Positions 44,884 through 53,372 of a DNA stretch of 64,000 bases are shown here, in pieces. Every line of letters begins with the position of its first letter. Positions within the stretch are counted from its first letter, which is position 1. The DNA lies in the NCBI RefSeq assembly GCF_004634425.1, contig NZ_SBJL01000001.1, positions 903,001 to 967,000 of the forward strand, written 5' to 3'. A model generated the notes under the pieces. That model worked only from the letters and a program-made list of their open reading frames with translations. It was not told the DNA's origin and did no database searches. This DNA is from Vitreimonas flagellata (GTDB lineage: Bacteria > Pseudomonadota > Alphaproteobacteria > Caulobacterales > Aquidulcibacteraceae). The translations under genes were made by a program, and so were the position numbers.

Positions 44884-45852
44884 TCAACGTAGCGGCGTGT
44901 TCGCCGGTGCGTTTTGAGCTGGCGCAGGCGCGGCTGCGTCATTTGTCGCAGGCGCCGGCGGCGGTGCGTCGGGCTCACCACCACCCATTTCGTGGACGTA
45001 GTAAGCCAGTGCGCGCAGCGTGCCCGGATCGAACCGCGCTTCCCACGATGGCATCACGCCGCCACGGCCAAGCTCGATCTGACGCCGGATCTCTTCGCGC
45101 GAACCGCCATAGAGCCAGACATCATCCGTGAGGCTCGGCGCACCGAATGCACGATCACCCGCGCCGGTTGCACCGTGACACGCCGCGCACTGCTCTTGGA
45201 AAATGACCGCGCCGCGCGCAGCTGCGCCCACGTTCGCCTCAAGCCGGCTGTTCGCCGCCGAAATCGCGATCACGTGCTCCGTTACGTCGCCAATCTGCGC
45301 GGGCGTCAGCAAACCATCACGGCCATAGGCCGGCATTTGCGAGACGCGCGTCTCGGAATGGTCGGCGCGAATGCCGACGCGCAGCGAGTGCTCGATGTCA
45401 GCCATCGAACCACCCCAGATCCATACGTCGTCGGCCAGCACCGGATAGCCCGGCGCACCCGCGCCGCCGGCGCCGTGGCAGGTGCGGCAATAATCACCGA
45501 ACACAGACTCACCCGCCGCACGGGCAAACTCCTGCAGCTCCGGATCGGCGGCGATGTCGGCAACGCTGGCATTGGCCAAGCGCTCAAACATCGGCGTGCG
45601 CGCCGAGCGCAAATTCTGCACGTCGGCCGCCACGTTCACGCGATCAGAAAACCCGAGCGTGCCGCGCGTATAGCCGTTCACAAGCGGCCAGGCCGGCATC
45701 AGCACCCAATAGACGACCGAGAAAACGATCGTGGCGTAGAAGATGTAGAGCCACCACCGCGGCAGCGGCGTATCGAGCTCCTTGATGCCATCCCATTCGT
45801 GGCCAGTGGTTTCAGTGCCGCTGACCTCGTCGCGTTCGCGTTTATCGGCCAT
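44884..45852 (-). CDS. ccoP: Cbb3-type cytochrome c oxidase, diheme subunit CcoP
   Basis: Diheme c-type cytochrome that feeds electrons to CcoN. The 322-residue protein has a cytosolic N-terminus (HEWDGIKELDTPLPRWW), one helix (WLYIFYATIVFSVVYWV) and two heme-binding motifs (CRTCH and CAACH). These lie in the family's GYPVLADDVWIWGG and APSLTDDVWLYGG contexts. A Pro/Ala-rich ~40-residue tail ends it. ATG 45852 overlaps the ccoQ stop. Longer readings start at 45864 or 45879. Confidence 0.95.
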   Translation of the reverse strand: MADKRERDEVSGTETTGHEWDGIKELDTPLPRWWLYIFYATIVFSVVYWVLMPAWPLVNGYTRGTLGFSDRVNVAADVQNLRSARTPMFERLANASVADIAADPELQEFARAAGESVFGDYCRTCHGAGGAGAPGYPVLADDVWIWGGSMADIEHSLRVGIRADHSETRVSQMPAYGRDGLLTPAQIGDVTEHVIAISAANSRLEANVGAAARGAVIFQEQCAACHGATGAGDRAFGAPSLTDDVWLYGGSREEIRRQIELGRGGVMPSWEARFDPGTLRALAYYVHEMGGGEPDAPPPAPATNDAAAPAPAQNAPANTPLR

Positions 45853-46006
45853 CGTCGTCCCCATCATTGAGCGGCGCATGTGCTGCGCGATTGAATTTGT
45901 CGCGGTTGCTGGGCCAGAGCGCGTACGCCACGGCTAACGCGAAGCTCACGGTAAGAAGCCCGAGCCCCCAGGTTTGCGCGAAATGAGTCGCTTGTTCGTA
46001 GCTCAT
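45842..46006 (-). CDS. ccoQ: Cbb3-type cytochrome oxidase subunit CcoQ
   Basis: A 54-residue single-pass protein. MSYEQATHFAQTWGLGLLTV opens it, then SFALAVAYALWPSNRDKFNR and a polar acidic tail (AAHAPLNDGDDDGR). The ALWPSNRDKFNRAA segment is diagnostic of CcoQ, which stabilises the core complex. It starts five bases after the ccoO stop and overlaps the ccoP start by 11 bases. Confidence 0.95.
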   Translation of the reverse strand: MSYEQATHFAQTWGLGLLTVSFALAVAYALWPSNRDKFNRAAHAPLNDGDDDGR

Positions 46007-46011
46007 GGCGA

Positions 46012-46746
46012 CTACCTCTGATTTTCAGGCGCGTCGGCCTGATAGGTTTCGAAGTCCACGCCCGTACCGAGCATTTGCAGATACGCGATCAGCGCATCCA
46101 TCTCGGTGACGCGCGAGGGATCGCCGTCGAAATCGCGCACGCTCGCGGTCGGATAGCGCTCTTGGAAGTCGTAGGCGTGTTCGCCCATCGGCTCGGCTTG
46201 CGCTTGTGCGTCGATCGCGGCGTTGGCCAATTGCTCATCCGTGTAAGGCACACTGAGCAGACGATTGGCGCGGAGGTGATCGGGCATCAGCGACGTGTTC
46301 ACCTCGGCGTTCGCGAGGAACGCATAAGGCGGCATCACCGATTCAGGCACCACCGAACGCGGATCGGCCAAGTGCGCACGGTGCCATTCGTCCGAATAGC
46401 GCCCGCCGACACGTGCGAGGTCCGGCCCCGTCCGCTTCGAGCCCCATTGGAATGGGTGGTCGTACATGCTCTCGGCCGCGAGCGAATAATGGCCGTAGCG
46501 TTCGACCTCATCGCGCAGCGGGCGGATCATCTGCGAGTGGCACGTGTAGCAGCCCTCGCGGATATAGACTTGTCGACCCGCCAGCTCGAGCGGCGTGTAG
46601 GGGCGAACGCCCTGCACGCGCTCGATCGTGCTCTCGATGAAGAAGAGCGGCGTGATCTGCACCAGGCCGCCGATCGAAACGACGACCAAGATGCCAACCA
46701 GAAGAATGAGCGTGTGACGCTCAAACCATTTGTGAAAGTTCCACAT
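46012..46746 (-). CDS. ccoO: Cbb3-type oxidase, monoheme subunit CcoO
   Basis: A 244-residue protein with an N-terminal helix ([20 protein letters not shown]). The heme c site lies in [56 protein letters not shown] is the characteristic CcoO block that carries the axial Met region. CcoO passes electrons from CcoP to the heme b of CcoN. It is 12 bases from ccoN. Confidence 0.96.
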   Translation of the reverse strand: MWNFHKWFERHTLILLVGILVVVSIGGLVQITPLFFIESTIERVQGVRPYTPLELAGRQVYIREGCYTCHSQMIRPLRDEVERYGHYSLAAESMYDHPFQWGSKRTGPDLARVGGRYSDEWHRAHLADPRSVVPESVMPPYAFLANAEVNTSLMPDHLRANRLLSVPYTDEQLANAAIDAQAQAEPMGEHAYDFQERYPTASVRDFDGDPSRVTEMDALIAYLQMLGTGVDFETYQADAPENQR

Positions 46747-46758
46747 AAGCGCGCCCCC

Positions 46759-48405
46759 TTATTCAGCCGCGACGGCTTGCGCCGGGACGTCGGCGGCGCG
46801 GTCGACGCTGGGCTCTTTGCCCGTCGCCGTACGCCACAGATTGTAAGCCATGATCAGCGCGCCGAGCAGGAACAGAACGCCGCCCAAGGCACGGATCGCG
46901 TAGTATGGATGCATCGCCTCGACGCTTTCGACGAACGAGTATTCGAGGAAGCCGAACTCGTTGTACGCGCGCCACATCAGGCCCTGCATGATGCCCGCGA
47001 CCCACATCGACGTGATGTAGAGCACGATGCCGATGGTCGAGAGCCAGAAGTGCCACTCGACAAGCGCATGGTTCACCTGGCGCTTTCTCCAGAGCCACGG
47101 CGTCAAGCAATAGAGCGCGCCGAAGCTGACGAAGCCGACCCAACCGAGCGCGCCCGAATGCACGTGACCGATGGTCCAATCCGTGTAGTGCGACAGCGAG
47201 TTGACGGCGCGGATCGACATCACCGGGCCTTCAAAGGTCGACATGCCGTAGAACGCCACCGAGACAACAAGCATGCGCAACACGGGGTCCGTGCGCAGCT
47301 TGTCCCACGCGCCCGAGAGCGTCATGAGGCCGTTGATCATGCCGCCCCAGCTCGGCATCCACAGCATGAGCGAGAAAGTCATGCCGAGCGTCTGCGCCCA
47401 TTGGGGCAACGCCGTGTAGTGCAGATGGTGCGGACCCGCCCAGATGTAGAGGAAGATCAGCGCCCAGAAGTGGATGATCGAAAGCCGATACGAATAGACC
47501 GGGCGATCCGCCTGCTTCGGGATGAAATAATACATGATCCCGAGGAAGCCGGCGGTGAGGAAGAAGCCGACGGCGTTGTGGCCGTACCACCATTGCGTCA
47601 GCGCATCCTGCACGCCCGCGAAGGCGGAGTAGCTGAACCAGCCGCTGAAGCTCACCGGGATCGCCAGATTGTTGACGAGATGCAGCATCGCGATGGTGAC
47701 GATGAACGCCAGATAGAACCAATTGGCGACGTAGATGTGCTGCTCTTGCCGCTTCCAGATCGTGCCGAGGAAAACCAGCAGATAGGCGACCCACACGATG
47801 GTGAGCCAAATGTCCGTGTACCACGGCAACTCCGCATATTCGCGGCCTTGCGTGACGCCGAGCAGATAGCCCGTGCCCGCAAGCAGGATCACGAGCTGGA
47901 AGCCCCAGAACACGAACCACGGCCACAAGCCGCCGGCCAGACGCGCGCGGCAGGTGCGCTGCACGACGTAGAACGACGTCGCGATCAGCACGTTGCCGCC
48001 GAACGCGAAGATCACCGCGTTGGTATGCAACGGCCGCAGGCGGCCGAAGTTGAGCCAGCCGAAATCTTCGAAATAGAGAATGTTCGGGAACGCGAGCTGG
48101 GCCGCGATGATCACGCCGACCAAGAAGCCCGCGACCCCCCAGAACATGGACGCGATCACACCGGCCTTGATCACGCCGTTCTCATAGCGCGAGCCATGGT
48201 CAGCCGGATTGGGATTGACGACGCTGCCGACCAGCAGCACGCCGCCCACAATGAAGGCCGCCAACGCTGTCCACATTTGGATCGCGAAAGCGCGGTCCGT
48301 GGCGTGCGCGGCGCCCCAAAGCGCATAAAAGGCGCCCAAAACAACGATCGCAAGAATAGCGAGGGCGTCGATGCGCCATTCTTGCTTTGTGATTGCAGCA
48401 CTCAT
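46759..48405 (-). CDS. ccoN: Cbb3-type cytochrome c oxidase, catalytic subunit CcoN
   Basis: The heme-copper catalytic subunit, which reduces oxygen at very low concentrations while pumping protons. The 548-residue, ~12-helix protein has [20 protein letters not shown] (low-spin heme His) and the active-site block [22 protein letters not shown] (CuB His with the cross-linked Tyr). [17 protein letters not shown] carries the CuB ligands and [16 protein letters not shown] the heme ligands. It is the first gene of ccoNOQP-GHIS. A FixK-type box lies 86 bases upstream of the ATG. Confidence 0.97.
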   Translation of the reverse strand: MSAAITKQEWRIDALAILAIVVLGAFYALWGAAHATDRAFAIQMWTALAAFIVGGVLLVGSVVNPNPADHGSRYENGVIKAGVIASMFWGVAGFLVGVIIAAQLAFPNILYFEDFGWLNFGRLRPLHTNAVIFAFGGNVLIATSFYVVQRTCRARLAGGLWPWFVFWGFQLVILLAGTGYLLGVTQGREYAELPWYTDIWLTIVWVAYLLVFLGTIWKRQEQHIYVANWFYLAFIVTIAMLHLVNNLAIPVSFSGWFSYSAFAGVQDALTQWWYGHNAVGFFLTAGFLGIMYYFIPKQADRPVYSYRLSIIHFWALIFLYIWAGPHHLHYTALPQWAQTLGMTFSLMLWMPSWGGMINGLMTLSGAWDKLRTDPVLRMLVVSVAFYGMSTFEGPVMSIRAVNSLSHYTDWTIGHVHSGALGWVGFVSFGALYCLTPWLWRKRQVNHALVEWHFWLSTIGIVLYITSMWVAGIMQGLMWRAYNEFGFLEYSFVESVEAMHPYYAIRALGGVLFLLGALIMAYNLWRTATGKEPSVDRAADVPAQAVAAE

Positions 48406-48490
48406 TCGCCGCTCCCCAACCGGCGCACCCGCGCGCCGAGCGATTCCTGGAAATCTGTTGAGGCGGTACCAGCGAGGCGGTCAGCGGCTC

Positions 48491-48504
48491 TTGATCTCGG
48501 TCAA
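48491..48504. promoter_or_regulatory. FixK/FNR box upstream of ccoN and a divergent small gene
   Basis: TTGATCTCGGTCAA matches TTGATNNNNRTCAA. Its centre is about 92 bases from the ccoN ATG on the minus strand and about 58 bases from the small plus-strand gene at 48556. If the site sits at -41.5, the plus-strand start would be near 48539, with TAATGA at 48527-48532 as a -10. The minus-strand start would then be near 48456. It may act in both directions. Confidence 0.8.
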
Positions 48505-48555
48505 GATGTGCTGCGGCGCAGCCGGCTAATGACGAGATGTCGCGGGAGATCGCAG

Positions 48556-48822
48556 ATGAGTCTCGACTTGAAACGTATGGGTGCAGCTTCTTTCCTGGCC
48601 GGCGCGGGCGCGCTCTGGCCTGCGGCCTTCTGCGCCGTCACCGATGCGATGCTGACGCCCTACCAACGCGCGCTCAGCGGCGCGTGGTGCGGCGCTGGCG
48701 AACCTGCGTTCGAGTTTCTCGGCCATTGCCCCGCCTGTTGGGCGGGTGCGGCGGCGTTTCTGATCGCCGCCGCGATGATACTTGCGCCTAGCCGCCAGCT
48801 TCGTCGGCAAGCCGCAGCCTGA
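48556..48822 (+). CDS. Small membrane protein (88 aa) divergent from ccoN
   Basis: ATG 48556 with GGAG eight to eleven bases upstream. The product has two hydrophobic helices (~10-30 and ~55-77). A central GAGEPAFEFLGHCPACWAGA contains a Cys pair, and the C-terminus (SRQLRRQAAA) is basic. GHCPACWAG looks like a metal or thiol motif, but I do not recognise a family. Its 3' end overlaps the META-domain gene tail-to-tail by 35 bases. Placement beside the FixK box suggests low-oxygen induction together with cbb3 oxidase. Confidence 0.6.
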   Translation: MSLDLKRMGAASFLAGAGALWPAAFCAVTDAMLTPYQRALSGAWCGAGEPAFEFLGHCPACWAGAAAFLIAAAMILAPSRQLRRQAAA

Positions 48823-49213
48823 CCAGCGCCTCCGCGCCTTCCTCGCGTGGCAGCAATTCCAGCGAGCGGCCATTGCGCACATAACGCGTCACTGACGGCA
48901 GCACGCCCAAGAACCGCGCCTCGTCCGTCGCCGCCGCTTCGCTCGGGCATTCGCCCGGCTCTTCCGTCACCGGCGCAAAGCTCAAACCAGCGCCAAGTTC
49001 AGTGATTGTGGAGGTGAACGCGTTGCAGCCCGTGAAACCGCTGACCGCGTGCGTCGCCGGATCGATCTCGACCCAGAGATAAATCCCGTCCCCCAACGAA
49101 GCGCCGGCGACCTGTTGCACCTCCCAACGCCCGCCCAGCTCGCTTGGCTGTTGCGGCGGCTCAGCACATGCGGCCAACGCCAACAGCGCCGCACTCATCG
49201 TCCATTTCATCAT
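48788..49213 (-). CDS. META-domain (HslJ-like) lipoprotein
   Basis: A 141-residue exported protein with MMKWTMSAALLALAACAEPP, a signal peptide with LAAC lipobox. One META domain follows, starting LGGRWEVQQVAGASL. It contains the typical GFTGCNAFTSTITELGAGLSFA and ends ELLPREEGAEALVRLR. HslJ-type META proteins are outer-membrane or periplasmic and linked to stress resistance, with no known activity. Translation overlaps the upstream 146-residue membrane protein by four bases. Confidence 0.88.
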   Translation of the reverse strand: MMKWTMSAALLALAACAEPPQQPSELGGRWEVQQVAGASLGDGIYLWVEIDPATHAVSGFTGCNAFTSTITELGAGLSFAPVTEEPGECPSEAAATDEARFLGVLPSVTRYVRNGRSLELLPREEGAEALVRLRLADEAGG

Positions 49214-49650
49214 GGTTCACTCCTCGGCGCCTGCAGCGCCACGATCAGCGGCATCGCCGCGAAAACGATCAGGGTCGCAATGTAAATGAGCCCTGCGGGC
49301 GTCGCGAAATAGGCGAGCTGATCGCCCACAGTCATGCCGCGCAGACCAAAACCCACGGCCAGATCAGCCACTTGCTGCATGGCCAACGCAAAGAGCCCCA
49401 TCGCCAGACGCCGCCGCCAGCCCGGCTCAAGTTTCGCCCATGCCGGCGCCCAGCGCGCGCCGAACCACATCGCCACGGTCAGCAACGGCGCTTCGCACAA
49501 CACCGCCAACGTGCGCCCAAGCCACGGCTCCAGCCACAGCACGCGCGCCGGCCCCAGCAGCAAGCCGACGGCGAACACCAGCACAAAATAGAGCGCCGCC
49601 GCGCTCAACACACGCCGCCAAGTTCCATTGGAGGCGGGCGTCTCATTCAT
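49210..49650 (-). CDS. Four-helix membrane protein of unknown function
   Basis: A 146-residue protein with four hydrophobic segments at about 13-33, 48-66, 84-103 and 118-137, a polar N-terminus (MNETPASNGTWRR) and short loops (WAPAWAKLEPGWRRRL). No family is recognised. Its start overlaps the SDR stop by four bases and its end overlaps the META gene. It is therefore part of one tightly packed minus-strand unit (usp-usp-SDR-this-META). Confidence 0.65.
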   Translation of the reverse strand: MNETPASNGTWRRVLSAAALYFVLVFAVGLLLGPARVLWLEPWLGRTLAVLCEAPLLTVAMWFGARWAPAWAKLEPGWRRRLAMGLFALAMQQVADLAVGFGLRGMTVGDQLAYFATPAGLIYIATLIVFAAMPLIVALQAPRSEP

Positions 49651-50414
49651 TGCGCGGTATAACCGCCATCGATGACGAGCTCGGCGCCTGTCACGAATTT
49701 GGATTCGTCAGACGCGAGGTAGAGCACCCCGTAGGCAATATCGTCCGGCTCGCCCAGATGATTGACCGGGTGCAGGCTCGCTACCAACGCCTTCGCCGCC
49801 GCCGGATCAGGTTGGTGCGCAAGATGCGCCTCCACCATCGGCGTCCAGATATAGCCCGGATGGATCGAGTTCACGCGGATGTTGAGACCAGCCTTGGCGC
49901 AATAGAGCGCCGCCGACTTCGTAAAAATGCGCACACCGCCTTTACTGGCGTTGTACGCAGCCAGATTGGCGTCGCCGATCAGGCCTTCGATCGAAGAAAG
50001 GTTGATAATCGAACCACCGCTCGGCTTCATCGCCTCGATCGCGCGCTTTGTGCCCAGAAACACGCCGTCGAGATTGATCGACATGAGCCAGCGCCAATCC
50101 TCCAGCGTCGTGTGCTCCACATCGCCGCCCAGCGCGACGCCGGCATTGTTCACCAGGATCTGCAGCCCGCCGAAGCGCTCCACCGTCGCGCGCACGACGC
50201 GATCCCACTCGGCTTCGCTGGCGACGTCATGGTGCAGGAACATCGCCTCGCCGCCTGAATCCACGATCTCGTCGGCAACCTTGGCGCCTTCCTTATCCTT
50301 CACATCGCCGACAACGACCTTCGCGCCCTCCCGCGCCAGCATGAGCGCAGCGGCGCGCCCAAGCCCCAGACCGCCGCCTGTAACAAGCGCCACCTTTCCA
50401 GCAACACGGCCCAC
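49647..50414 (-). CDS. Short-chain dehydrogenase/reductase (classical, glucose dehydrogenase-like)
   Basis: A 255-residue SDR with all classical motifs. VALVTGGGLGLGRAAALML is the cofactor loop, and LVNNAGVALGGDV holds the NNAG motif. IINLSSIEGLIGDA (Ser) and YNASKGGVRIFTKS (Tyr-Lys) are catalytic. VNSIHPGYIWTPM and TGAELVIDGGYTAQ close it. Residues VVGDVKD after the second strand favour NAD. Substrate unknown. Placed downstream of two usp genes. Confidence 0.93.
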   Translation of the reverse strand: MGRVAGKVALVTGGGLGLGRAAALMLAREGAKVVVGDVKDKEGAKVADEIVDSGGEAMFLHHDVASEAEWDRVVRATVERFGGLQILVNNAGVALGGDVEHTTLEDWRWLMSINLDGVFLGTKRAIEAMKPSGGSIINLSSIEGLIGDANLAAYNASKGGVRIFTKSAALYCAKAGLNIRVNSIHPGYIWTPMVEAHLAHQPDPAAAKALVASLHPVNHLGEPDDIAYGVLYLASDESKFVTGAELVIDGGYTAQ

Positions 50415-50425
50415 TCACGCCTCCC

Positions 50426-51262
50426 TCAATGCGCCATCAGCAACGGCAAAGGCGAGCCCAGCAGCATTTCGCGGGTGACACCGCCAAAAACGAACTCACT
50501 CGCGCGCGACCGCCCGTAGGCGCCAAGCACCATCACGTCCGCGCCGAAGCCTTGTGCTTCATCCAGCAACGCGCGCGCCTCGGAGCGCCCCATGCTATCG
50601 AGATTGCGTACCTCGACATCGACTCCATGCCGCGCCAGATAAGCCGCCAACTCGCGCCCCGGCGCTTGGCCGTGGCCGCTGCGGCTGGGCATTGCGTCCA
50701 CCGTCGCCACCGCCACGGCGTCAGCGCGTTTCAGCAACGGCAGCGCCGCGCTCACCGCGCGCATCGCTTGCGCCTTTGCGTTCCAGCCGATCAGCGCCCG
50801 CTTCCATGCGCGCGGCTTCTTGGGTGCGCTTGGCACGAGGAGCAGAGGACGCCCTGCATCGAACAACACGTGCTCGCCAAGCGCCCGGCGCGCATGCGCA
50901 TGCGTCTCGGCCCGCGCCATCACCACAAGGTCCGTAACCCGCGCGTGTGCGAGCACCTCGTTTTGATCGACCGCCGCCTCAATGGTGAGATCGCGCACTT
51001 CGAAATCGTGGATGGCGGCCTCTAGCCAATCGGCGATCTTCGCCCGTTCCTGCGCTGCGGCGTTGTGCGCGCCCTTGGCGATGTCAGCCAACACTTCCGA
51101 GAAGGGGCGCTGGTCGTCCGCGAAGGCGGAAGCAATGTGCACGGCCACAATGAGCGCGGTGGCGCGTGTGCCGAACATATGCGCCAGTTCCGCCGCCGCA
51201 TTGAGCGCGGCTTCATCGGCGTCCAACGTGATAACCGGCGCGAGAATGTCCTTATACGCCAT
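50426..51262 (-). CDS. Universal stress protein with two Usp domains
   Basis: A 278-residue protein with two tandem UspA-like folds (~1-140 and ~150-278). MAYKDILAPVITLDADEAAL opens the first. The second contains WKRALIGWNAKAQAMRAVSAAL and ends DVMVLGAYGRSRASEFVFGGVTREML. The latter carries the GxYGxSRxxExxxGGVT nucleotide-binding type signature. ATG 51262 has GGAG upstream. Tandem Usp proteins near cbb3 genes are part of the low-oxygen response in many alphaproteobacteria. Confidence 0.92.
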   Translation of the reverse strand: MAYKDILAPVITLDADEAALNAAAELAHMFGTRATALIVAVHIASAFADDQRPFSEVLADIAKGAHNAAAQERAKIADWLEAAIHDFEVRDLTIEAAVDQNEVLAHARVTDLVVMARAETHAHARRALGEHVLFDAGRPLLLVPSAPKKPRAWKRALIGWNAKAQAMRAVSAALPLLKRADAVAVATVDAMPSRSGHGQAPGRELAAYLARHGVDVEVRNLDSMGRSEARALLDEAQGFGADVMVLGAYGRSRASEFVFGGVTREMLLGSPLPLLMAH

Positions 51263-51272
51263 GTGGCTGCTC

Positions 51273-52097
51273 CTAATGGGCGAGGAGGAGATGTGGCGCG
51301 GCTTCGGCCTGCACCAGAGTCCGCGTCGTGCCGCCAAGCACCATCTCATAGAGGCGCGGCCGACCATAGGCGCCGGATATGAGCAGGTCGCATTTTTCCG
51401 CGCGCACCGCCTCCAGAAGCGACGGCGCAACACGATCGCCGGAGATGTCGTGCGTTGCGACGCTTTTCACGCCGTGGCGCGCAAGATATTCGGCTAACGC
51501 CGCAGGGCTGGCCGCGTGGTCGTCCAGACCCTCATCCTCCGTGTTGCGCAGCACCAGCACTTTCGACGCCAGCTGCAACAAGGGCAGCGCGGCGCGCACT
51601 GCCCGTCCGGCCTGCGCGCTGCCGTCCCAGGCGATCGCCCCACACGCAAACGCGTCAGAGGCCCCATTCACAATCAGGCATGGCGCGCGCGTCGAAATCA
51701 GCGTCTCGGCGAACACACCGTTGAGCGCGCCGCGCGCCGCAGCGCCGTGAAACACAGTGACGTCGGCGAGCACTGCCGCGTTGGCCACAGCAATCGCGGG
51801 CACCAAGTCACGCGCCGCAACATTCAATTTGGCGTTCTTCGCGGAAGCCGCCGCACGCGCCGCCGCCTCGATCTTTTCCTGCCGCTCGCGTTCGGACGCC
51901 ACGACACGCTCGACCGCCACCTCCGGCAAACTGGCGCCGAGCGTCGCGCCATAATAGATCAAATCCGCCGCCGCATCCGGAAACGCCGGAATCACTTGAA
52001 CGACGCCGTCGCTCCGCGCCGCCAGCGCCGCGCTCACGCCCAGAAGCGCCTCATCCTCCGGGCCGCCCGAAGCCACCGCTACGATTGATTTCAGCAT
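51273..52097 (-). CDS. Universal stress protein with two Usp domains (second copy)
   Basis: A 274-residue homologue of the protein downstream, with the same two-domain layout. MLKSIVAVASGGPEDEALLG opens it. DLLISGAYGRPRLYEMVLGGTTRTLVQ is the C-terminal nucleotide-type motif and CGAIAWDGSAQAGRAVRAAL begins domain 2. ATG 52097 has GGGAG upstream. A longer open frame to 52160 overlaps the FixK box. Co-transcribed with the second usp gene ten bases downstream, so probably a duplicated pair. Confidence 0.92.
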   Translation of the reverse strand: MLKSIVAVASGGPEDEALLGVSAALAARSDGVVQVIPAFPDAAADLIYYGATLGASLPEVAVERVVASERERQEKIEAAARAAASAKNAKLNVAARDLVPAIAVANAAVLADVTVFHGAAARGALNGVFAETLISTRAPCLIVNGASDAFACGAIAWDGSAQAGRAVRAALPLLQLASKVLVLRNTEDEGLDDHAASPAALAEYLARHGVKSVATHDISGDRVAPSLLEAVRAEKCDLLISGAYGRPRLYEMVLGGTTRTLVQAEAAPHLLLAH

Positions 52098-52146
52098 CTC
52101 GATGCTCCCTTCGGCGTTCACCATGACGCCAACAGAGACGGGGGCG

Positions 52147-52160
52147 TTGCGTGCGATCAA
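52147..52160. promoter_or_regulatory. FixK-type box between usp and the flavodoxin-like gene
   Basis: TTGCGTGCGATCAA fits the FixK2-style consensus (TTGC-N6-TCAA, with TTGCG and ATCAA half-sites). It is 50 bases from the usp start on the minus strand and 35 from the oxidoreductase start on the plus strand. A -41.5 centre would give a minus-strand start near 52112, 15 bases before the usp ATG. Confidence 0.7.
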
Positions 52161-52194
52161 TTCGCGCAGGCGCGACTTGGTTTAGCGGTTCAGA

Positions 52195-52767
52195 ATGACC
52201 AACGTTCTCGTCATCGACGGCCATCCAGATCGCGGCCCAGCCCTCTGCCACGCTCTGGCCGAGGCTTACATCGAAGGCGCGCGCCAAGCCGGCCACGAAA
52301 CGCGGCTCATCCGCTTGGCCGACGCGAATTTTCCACTTCTGCGCCGCGCCGCTGATTTCACCACGCCGCCAGACGACCCCACCATCCAGGAAGCGCGCAA
52401 CGACATCCTTTGGGCGTCGCACGTCGTGTTCGTCTTCCCACTCTGGCTAGGCGGCGCGCCATCCTTGCTGCGCGCGTTCCTCGAGCAATGCGCGCGTGGG
52501 CAATTCTTCGCGGAATTGTCGCGCACAGGCCCGCGCGGGAAACTCAAGGGTAAATCGGCGCGCATGATCGTCACGATGGGCGCGCCGTCGCTGTTTTATC
52601 GCATCGTCTATGGCGCTTTCGGCTTGCGCGCGATCGCCAAGAGCATCCTGGGCTTCGCCGGCCTCTCACCGATCCGTTCGACACTGCTCGGCGCCATCGA
52701 AGGACCCAAAGAGGCGCAAAAGCACCGAATTGCGCGCGTCCGCGATCTCGGTATCGCGGCCGCCTAG
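52195..52767 (+). CDS. NAD(P)H-dependent flavodoxin-fold oxidoreductase
   Basis: A 190-residue protein of the NQO/MdaB type: TNVLVIDGHPDRGPALCHAL, DILWASHVVFVFPLWLGGAPSLLRAFLEQ and RMIVTMGAPSLFYRIVYGAFGL form the FMN-binding loops. It probably reduces quinones with two electrons. Its start shares a possible FixK box with usp on the other strand. Its end overlaps the fixJ stop by four bases (convergent). Confidence 0.88.
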   Translation: MTNVLVIDGHPDRGPALCHALAEAYIEGARQAGHETRLIRLADANFPLLRRAADFTTPPDDPTIQEARNDILWASHVVFVFPLWLGGAPSLLRAFLEQCARGQFFAELSRTGPRGKLKGKSARMIVTMGAPSLFYRIVYGAFGLRAIAKSILGFAGLSPIRSTLLGAIEGPKEAQKHRIARVRDLGIAAA

Positions 52768-53372
52768 GCGTCGCCGCGCAGCAGCGCCATGCGCACGAGA
52801 TCCGACAGCGTGCGCGCCTGCATCTTGTCCATTACGTTCGCGCGATAGATTTCCACCGTGCGCGGGCTGATGCCGAGCCGGATCGCGGCCGCTTTGTTGG
52901 AATCACCGGCGACCACCGCTTCGAACACATCGTGTTCGCGCGGCGTGAGCTGGCTCAAACGGGCCTCGATCTCCGCGCGCTCCTTCGCCTTGCTCGCTTC
53001 GCCCTCGTCCTTCGCCAGCGCGGCGCGCACCGCGCTGAGCAAATTTTCGTCCTGAAACGGCTTCTCCAGAAAGTCGAGCACGCCCGCCTTCATCGCTTCC
53101 ACCGCGAGCGCCACATCCGCATGCCCCGTCAACACGATCACCGGATGCGTTACGCCCCGCTTCTTCAATTCGCCGACAAGCTCGAGCCCGTTCATCTCCG
53201 GCATACGAATGTCGGTCACGACACAGCCCGACTCCAACTCGCCTACACGCGCCAGCAGCGCATGCGCGCCGTCATAGACGCGCGTCGCGAGGTTTTCCGT
53301 ATCCAGCAGAAACGCCACAGATTCGCGCATCGCTGGATCGTCATCGACAATATGAACGACGGGCTCACTCAT
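52764..53372 (-). CDS. fixJ: FixJ-type response regulator
   Basis: A 202-residue protein. The receiver domain [20 protein letters not shown] has the acidic triad DDD at 10-12, the phospho-acceptor Asp-54 in [31 protein letters not shown] and Lys in EKPFQ. The LuxR HTH is [20 protein letters not shown]. All catalytic residues are present. FixJ-P activates fixK in rhizobia. ATG 53372 starts as in the family. It overlaps the fixL stop by eight bases, so fixLJ is one operon. Confidence 0.94.
   Translation of the reverse strand: MSEPVVHIVDDDPAMRESVAFLLDTENLATRVYDGAHALLARVGELESGCVVTDIRMPEMNGLELVGELKKRGVTHPVIVLTGHADVALAVEAMKAGVLDFLEKPFQDENLLSAVRAALAKDEGEASKAKERAEIEARLSQLTPREHDVFEAVVAGDSNKAAAIRLGISPRTVEIYRANVMDKMQARTLSDLVRMALLRGDA

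Noticed and set aside
46075-48555. A 800-plus codon plus-strand open frame opposite ccoO and ccoN
   Set aside because: It lies antisense to clear cbb3 genes and has Arg/His/Glu-rich shadow composition. Only the last 88 codons, from ATG 48556, look like a gene.
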